From Lewinellaceae bacterium (GTDB lineage: Bacteria; Bacteroidota; Bacteroidia; Chitinophagales; Saprospiraceae), in NCBI GenBank assembly GCA_020636405.1, contig JACJXW010000014.1, forward strand, positions 1-16,873: 16,873 nt of DNA. Reading direction: 5' to 3'. Positions 13,749 to 16,873 of the stretch are shown here, piece after piece (positions within the stretch are counted from its first letter, which is position 1; each line of letters opens with the position of its first letter). The notes beneath the pieces are model-generated. The model searched no databases and was not told the DNA's origin. It was given only the letters and a program-made list of their open reading frames with translations. The translations under genes and the position numbers were made by a program.

Positions 13749-14975
13749 ATGGGCCGGCCCCGATATGAAGTAGCCGATATTATTCGGCACAGCGGGCAGG
13801 CATACCGATCAAAACACAAACTGAGCAAGGCAAAGCACAAGGCTATGCGGGCTATCGAGCAGTGCCGTACAGCGGCATTGGGCGGCCATGTGGATGCCTG
13901 TACACAATGCGGGCACATCCGCATCAGCTATAATAGCTGCCGCAACCGGCACTGCCCGAAGTGCCAGAGCCTGGCGCGGGAAGCGTGGCTGGAAGCGCGG
14001 CGGGCGGAACTGCTGCCGGTGGGGTACTTCCATGTGGTTTTTACCCTTCCGGCGGAGGTTCACGATGTGGTGCGCTATAATGAGCGGCTGTTGTACGGAA
14101 CCTTGTTTCGGGAGGCGTGGGCAGCTTTGTCAAAGTTGTGCGCAGACTGGCATTACCTGGGGGCTCGCCCCGGGATGGTGGCCGTATTGCACACCTGGGG
14201 GCAGAACCTGCACTATCATCCACATGTGCACTGCATCGTGCCGGGCGGTGGGTTGAGGGGAGGCAAATGGGTGTCGGCTCGTGAGGAGTTCCTCGTACCG
14301 GTACAGGCCTTGTCCGCCCTGTTCAAGGGCAAGTTTGTTAGTGCTCTGCGTAGGTACTATAAAGCCGGCCGGCTGCGGCTGGAAGGGTTATGTGGCCATT
14401 TGCGCAGCAAGCGGGCCTTCGACAAACTGCTCAATGTGCTCATGGCTGCAGATTGGGTGGTGTACGCCAAGCCGCCGTTTGCCGGGCCGGAGCAGTTGTT
14501 GGCCTACCTGGGGCGTTACACCCACCGGGTGGCAATTAGCAACCACCGCATTGTGTCCGTGGACAAGGATACGGTTTGCTTCCGCTGGCGGGATTATGCC
14601 GATGGCAACCGTCAGAAAGTGATGCGCCTGGCCCATGAGGAGTTTATCCGGCGGTTTCTGCAGCATATTTTGCCTTCGCGGTTTTGTAAGATCCGGTATT
14701 ACGGTATCCTGTCTAACCGGCTGCGCAAGCATGCTTTGTCCCTTTGCCGGCGAGCCTTGGGGGTAAAACCGCCGCCTCAACTTCCGGCCCTATCCTGGCG
14801 GGAGCGCTACCGGCAGGCTACGGGCATTGATTGGGATACCTGCCCGCTGTGCAGCAAAGGCCGCATGGTGACGGTTATCTGGATACCAACTGGGCGGGGG
14901 CCGCCTTTTTGCCTCATGGCGAAAGGGTTGTCCACCCCATTGCCCGCGGCTCAGGCGGACACAGCTCAGCCCTGA
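13749..14975 (+). CDS. IS91 family HUH (Y2) transposase, 408 aa
   Basis: Rolling-circle-type transposase. An N-terminal zinc-binding domain has C51-x2-C54 and C64-x3-H68-C69-x2-C72 (DACTQCGH, SCRNRHCPKCQ). The metal-binding HUH motif is HYHPHVH (155-161). The two candidate catalytic tyrosines are Tyr253 and Tyr257 in YLGRYTHRVAISNHRI, four residues apart as in IS91 itself. A C-terminal CPLCSKGRM (about 364-372) is a second zinc-ribbon hint. Length is normal for the family (about 380-420). The last about 30 residues (after IWIPTGRGPP) are less conserved. It should nick and transfer a single strand from oriIS to terIS, often mobilising adjacent DNA. That ability matters here because the integron cassettes start less than 200 bp downstream. 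Confidence 0.95.
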   Translation: MGRPRYEVADIIRHSGQAYRSKHKLSKAKHKAMRAIEQCRTAALGGHVDACTQCGHIRISYNSCRNRHCPKCQSLAREAWLEARRAELLPVGYFHVVFTLPAEVHDVVRYNERLLYGTLFREAWAALSKLCADWHYLGARPGMVAVLHTWGQNLHYHPHVHCIVPGGGLRGGKWVSAREEFLVPVQALSALFKGKFVSALRRYYKAGRLRLEGLCGHLRSKRAFDKLLNVLMAADWVVYAKPPFAGPEQLLAYLGRYTHRVAISNHRIVSVDKDTVCFRWRDYADGNRQKVMRLAHEEFIRRFLQHILPSRFCKIRYYGILSNRLRKHALSLCRRALGVKPPPQLPALSWRERYRQATGIDWDTCPLCSKGRMVTVIWIPTGRGPPFCLMAKGLSTPLPAAQADTAQP

Positions 14976-15094
14976 GGCTATACTTTTATGCCCTGAAGCG
15001 GGCGTTTGGCTTGAAAAAGAAGGAAGAAACGGCTATTTTAGGCTGCGGTTGCTGGCCAAAAGGGCCTACAAGGGGCCCGGCAGGGAAAAACGGG

Positions 15095-15108
15095 CGGCTG
15101 AAGAGCCG
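15095..15108. repeat. Short hairpin downstream of the transposase
   Basis: CGGCT (15095-15099), loop GAAG, AGCCG (15104-15108). It lies in the 194-bp stretch between the transposase and the first attC site, where the right end of the IS91-type element is expected. No T-run follows. I see no gene in 14976-15169. Confidence 0.3.
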
Positions 15109-15169
15109 GAGAAGGCCCCCCAGATAGGCCGATACAATGCCCATAAGGGCAGGCGGGTTCAGCGGCTCC

Positions 15170-15236
15170 GTCCAACTGCATTGTATCTGACAGCACCGCT
15201 GCGCGGGGCCGGCAGATACAATGCTTAATGTTGTGC
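15170..15236 (+). other. attC site 0 (left boundary of cassette 1)
   Basis: R'' box GTCCAAC (15170-15176) fits RYYYAAC exactly. L'' GCATTGTATCTG (15178-15189) pairs perfectly over 12 bp with L' CAGATACAATGC (15213-15224); an inner CCGC/GCGG stem lies in the spacer. R' box GTTGTGC (15230-15236) fits GTTRRRY but for one base. Recombination point would be G15230/T15231. A further GATACAATGC at 15131-15140 could compete for pairing. It also ends whatever cassette once stood to the left, now replaced by the IS91-type unit. Confidence 0.8.
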
Positions 15237-16088
15237 GAAATAGCAATTAAAAGCAAATTTGATGAAGACTAATTTAGATGAAATAAACGAACTGCATAAT
15301 ATCGAATTGTATTTGTATTTCTACGAAGACTTCATAGATGATGAGCGAACAAAAAAAGAATGCGAATTTATAATCAAAGAATGTGGAATAGAACCTGAAA
15401 ACAAAATACTTGACCTTGCATGTGGACACGGAAGACACTCAATAAAGTTAGCAAAAAGACAATTTAAGGTTACTGGAATTGATATAAATCGTAGGTTTAT
15501 AGAACATGCAGAAAGGAATTCTAGAGAACAAGGATTGGTAATCGACTTTAAGATAGGTAACATGCTTAATATTGAATACAATAACGAATATGATTGTATA
15601 ATCCTTCTATTTAATAGTTTTGGTTTCTTGGATAGAGAAGATGGGATAAAATTCATTCAAAAAATAAGATCTGCCATAAGAAGTAATGGGAAAGTTTTTT
15701 TTGACATCAAGAATAGAGATAATATTTTGAGAGAATTAACAAGTTGTCAAATAACGGAGAAGGGTAAAGATTTAATGATTGATAGGTTGTCTTTTAATCC
15801 AAGAAAAGGAACGACAACGAATAATAGGATATACATTAAAGATGGAGTAAGATATGACACACCTTTTACCATGCAACTGTATAACTTCTCAGAATTTGAG
15901 GAATTACTATCAAATGGCGGGTTGAAAATAACCAAATTATATGGTGATTGGAATGGAAAAGAGTTTAGTGAGGACTCGAGGAGAATTATTGCCATAATTG
16001 AAAAAAAATAAATGCCATAACCATAATCGCACAACAAAGCGTATATTCCATAGCCTCCATGCGTCGGCTACGGCATATACGCTGGACG
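15231..16088 (+). mobile_element. Gene cassette 1 (methyltransferase)
   Basis: Runs from T15231 to G16088. Its 5' end (with the preceding G) is GTTGTGCGA (15230-15238), the exact complement of TCGCACAAC (16027-16035) at its 3' end. In the excised circle these would form the paired R boxes of one attC site, the diagnostic relation for an integron cassette. It holds one gene starting 31 bp from the 5' end, as is typical. Confidence 0.8.
15262..16011 (+). CDS. Class I SAM-dependent methyltransferase (cassette cargo), 249 aa
   Basis: Uses S-adenosylmethionine. Motif I ILDLACGHGRHS is at 49-60, the ribose-binding acidic residue in GIDINRRF (Asp74), a post-motif KIGNML at 98-102 and DCIILLFNSFGFLD at 111-124, where the NSFGF segment would line the active site. 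The C-terminal part contains KVFFDIKNRDN and a long strand-rich extension (TTTNNRIYIKDGVRYDTPFT). The frame extends back to a TTG at 15259, but the ATG at 15262 is the natural start. Codon use is strongly AT-biased, unlike the chromosomal methyltransferase at 4702, so it was acquired from another genome. The acceptor is unknown; small-molecule or toxin-resistance roles are possible. No promoter is seen inside the cassette, so transcription may come from outside. Confidence 0.9.
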   Translation: MKTNLDEINELHNIELYLYFYEDFIDDERTKKECEFIIKECGIEPENKILDLACGHGRHSIKLAKRQFKVTGIDINRRFIEHAERNSREQGLVIDFKIGNMLNIEYNNEYDCIILLFNSFGFLDREDGIKFIQKIRSAIRSNGKVFFDIKNRDNILRELTSCQITEKGKDLMIDRLSFNPRKGTTTNNRIYIKDGVRYDTPFTMQLYNFSEFEELLSNGGLKITKLYGDWNGKEFSEDSRRIIAIIEKK

Positions 16089-16094
16089 TTAGAG
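16029..16094 (+). other. attC site 1 (between cassettes 1 and 2)
   Basis: R'' GCACAAC (16029-16035); stem AGCGTATAT (16038-16046) pairs perfectly with ATATACGCT (16075-16083); an inner stem CC-TAGCC with GGCTA-GG (16048-16055 with 16066-16073) has one mismatch; 10-base loop 16056-16065. An unpaired spacer separates stem from R' GTTAGAG (16088-16094). Crossover G16088/T16089. This is the cleanest attC of the three. Confidence 0.88.
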
Positions 16095-16807
16095 CCAATA
16101 TGAGATAAGAAAAACCACTGTAATCAATTTATGGAACCGAAAAAACAAAATATTAAGGGTAACCCTTTTAGTAGAAAAGAAGTCATCTCCGAATATTATA
16201 AGACAGCAAAAGAACTTCATATGCATCAAGATAATATTCGTTTTTCAATGCTGAAGTTTTATTTCTTATCAATTTTTGGTTTACTTATTTCGTTTGGGAG
16301 ACTAGAATTGAACGATCTGATTGAGGGGGTAATGTTCATCATTGTATTTTTTTTGGGAATTATCACACTTTTAGTACTGATGAGTGAGCATTCCTATTTT
16401 CTCAGATACAAAAAATGGATGCGAATCTTGGAGAATGAAATAGCTTCTCCTTCACAAATAGATTTGCTGGAATTGAACTATACTAATAACGAAGAGTTGA
16501 AAAAGATTAGAAGAGGTTTTGATTTAACGTTTACGCTAATTACTGCTCTAATAATATCCACAAATTCAGCAATTTTATATATGGGGCTAAGTAAGATTGG
16601 AGTTGATCAGATAATTGAAATAATAGCTATCATAATTTGGCTTATTTTATCAATTGCATTTTATGTAACATGGGCGACCAAATGATTACAGGCGTAATAA
16701 TCAGAAATATGTTAAACTCTTGAATTAATGGATTATAATACTGGCTCTAACAATAGCTATGACGATCATGGCTGGTAGAAACCCAGCCACGCCGCATAGC
16801 CAAACCG
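16089..16807 (+). mobile_element. Gene cassette 2 (membrane protein)
   Basis: Runs from T16089 to G16807. Its 5' end (with the preceding G) GTTAGAGCC (16088-16096) is the exact complement of GGCTCTAAC (16743-16751) near its 3' end, the same 9-bp R-box relation seen in cassette 1 but with different bases. It holds one gene, starting 43 bp from the 5' end. Confidence 0.8.
16131..16685 (+). CDS. Four-helix membrane protein of unknown function (cassette cargo), 184 aa
   Basis: A polar N-terminal segment of about 40 residues (EYYKTAKELHMHQDNIR) precedes four predicted membrane helices near 42-57 (FYFLSIFGLLISFG), 66-84 (GVMFIIVFFLGIITLLVLM), 133-151 and 161-180. The loop between helices 2 and 3 (about 85-130) is charged and cytoplasmic in character. 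I do not recognise a family with confidence; the plan recalls small membrane effectors and RipA-like or SLATT-like proteins of defence and stress loci, but that is only a resemblance of layout. AT-rich codon use sets it apart from the host genes. The ATG at 16131 is the first long-frame start after the cassette boundary. Confidence 0.85.
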   Translation: MEPKKQNIKGNPFSRKEVISEYYKTAKELHMHQDNIRFSMLKFYFLSIFGLLISFGRLELNDLIEGVMFIIVFFLGIITLLVLMSEHSYFLRYKKWMRILENEIASPSQIDLLELNYTNNEELKKIRRGFDLTFTLITALIISTNSAILYMGLSKIGVDQIIEIIAIIIWLILSIAFYVTWATK

Positions 16808-16813
16808 TCAGAC
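16745..16813 (+). other. attC site 2 with atypical R' (right boundary of cassette 2)
   Basis: R'' CTCTAAC (16745-16751). GCTATG (16756-16761) pairs with CATAGC (16795-16800), CG (16763-16764) with CG (16793-16794) leaving A16762 extrahelical, and TGGCTGG (16769-16775) pairs perfectly with CCAGCCA (16783-16789) around a 7-base loop. The R' box reads GTCAGAC (16807-16813): GTC instead of the invariant GTT. It may be a decayed or terminal site. The last 60 bases of the window carry no recognisable gene and look more GC-rich, like the host. Confidence 0.65.
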
Positions 16814-16873
16814 TGTGAAAAAACTTACCCCCTGGCTTCCCGGGCCGGACAAAAAGCCGTAAATTGGAAGAGC

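Larger units (their letters stand above)
12912..14975 (+). mobile_element. IS91-type element core: tyrosine recombinase plus HUH transposase
   Basis: Two co-directional genes separated by 6 bp. Some IS91-family elements are known to carry a tyrosine recombinase gene upstream of the Y2 transposase, and this matches. Such elements have no terminal inverted repeats and no target duplication, so the ends are not evident. The left end may be near the hairpin at 12828; the right end must lie between 14975 and the attC site at 15170. Both genes appear intact and share the host's GC level. Confidence 0.8.
15170..16813 (+). mobile_element. Integron cassette array (CALIN-like): three attC sites, two cassettes
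   Basis: Three imperfect palindromes of 66-69 bp share the attC plan (R''-L''-loop-L'-R', with AAC near the left end and GTT or GTC near the right). They bound two single-gene cassettes in the same orientation. Both cassettes are strikingly AT-rich compared with the GC-rich DNA on the left. No IntI-type integrase lies in the window, so the array may be a cluster of attC sites lacking integrase, or the part of an integron whose integrase is beyond the right edge. The IS91-type unit ends within 194 bp of the first attC. Confidence 0.8.

Noticed and set aside
14831..15127. 98-codon frame downstream of and overlapping the transposase
   Set aside because: Out of frame with the transposase over their overlap, no recognisable domain, basic low-complexity end; a shadow plus non-coding sequence.

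Overview
The window looks like a chromosomal segment of a GC-rich member of the Bacteroidota, most likely related to Saprospiria. The support is indirect: a promoter of exactly the Bacteroidota form (TTG-N19-TAnnTTTG) at 11449-11478, Bacteroidota-type tyrosine integrase sequence, and a first gene whose style recalls orphan families of that group. No rRNA, tRNA or CRISPR array was seen.

Layout. Bases 1-393 are non-coding with short tandem repeats, followed by a 469-residue alpha-helical protein of unknown function (394-1803). An intergenic zone with UUCG-type hairpins and a clear minus-strand terminator follows, then a small minus-strand gene (2079-2357). Divergent from it is GTP-dependent PEP carboxykinase (2627-4486), with a perfect TTGAT-N4-ATCAA palindrome upstream. 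Next come a likely remnant of a thioredoxin-like gene and a class I methyltransferase (4702-5337).

The central block (11424 down to 5398, minus strand) is a coherent six-gene cluster: TetR regulator, outer-membrane beta-barrel protein, ABC ATPase, two FtsX/MacB-type permeases, and a periplasmic LolA-like protein. The order suggests a self-regulated pathway spanning inner membrane, periplasm and outer membrane for a lipidic or lipoprotein cargo. The 5' part of the outer-membrane gene is peppered with heptanucleotide tandem repeats, one of them seven consecutive 7-bp units.

The right third is a mobile-DNA zone. It starts with a zinc-ribbon gene (minus strand) and a tyrosine integrase pseudogene that lost its catalytic core by an internal deletion. 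Next is an IS91-type unit made of a complete tyrosine recombinase followed 6 bp later by an HUH (Y2) transposase. Directly after it are three attC-like recombination sites (15170-15236, 16029-16094, 16745-16813). They delimit two integron-type gene cassettes, both AT-rich and both in the same orientation: one encodes a SAM methyltransferase, the other a four-helix membrane protein. The R boxes at the two ends of each cassette are perfectly complementary over 9 bp, as expected for cassettes inserted from circles. No integron integrase (IntI) is in the window, so the array reads as a CALIN (attC cluster lacking an integrase) or as part of a larger integron.

The most notable observations are the cassette array next to the IS91/tyrosine-recombinase unit, the heptanucleotide repeats (possibly phase-variable in the outer-membrane gene), and the envelope-spanning transport operon.
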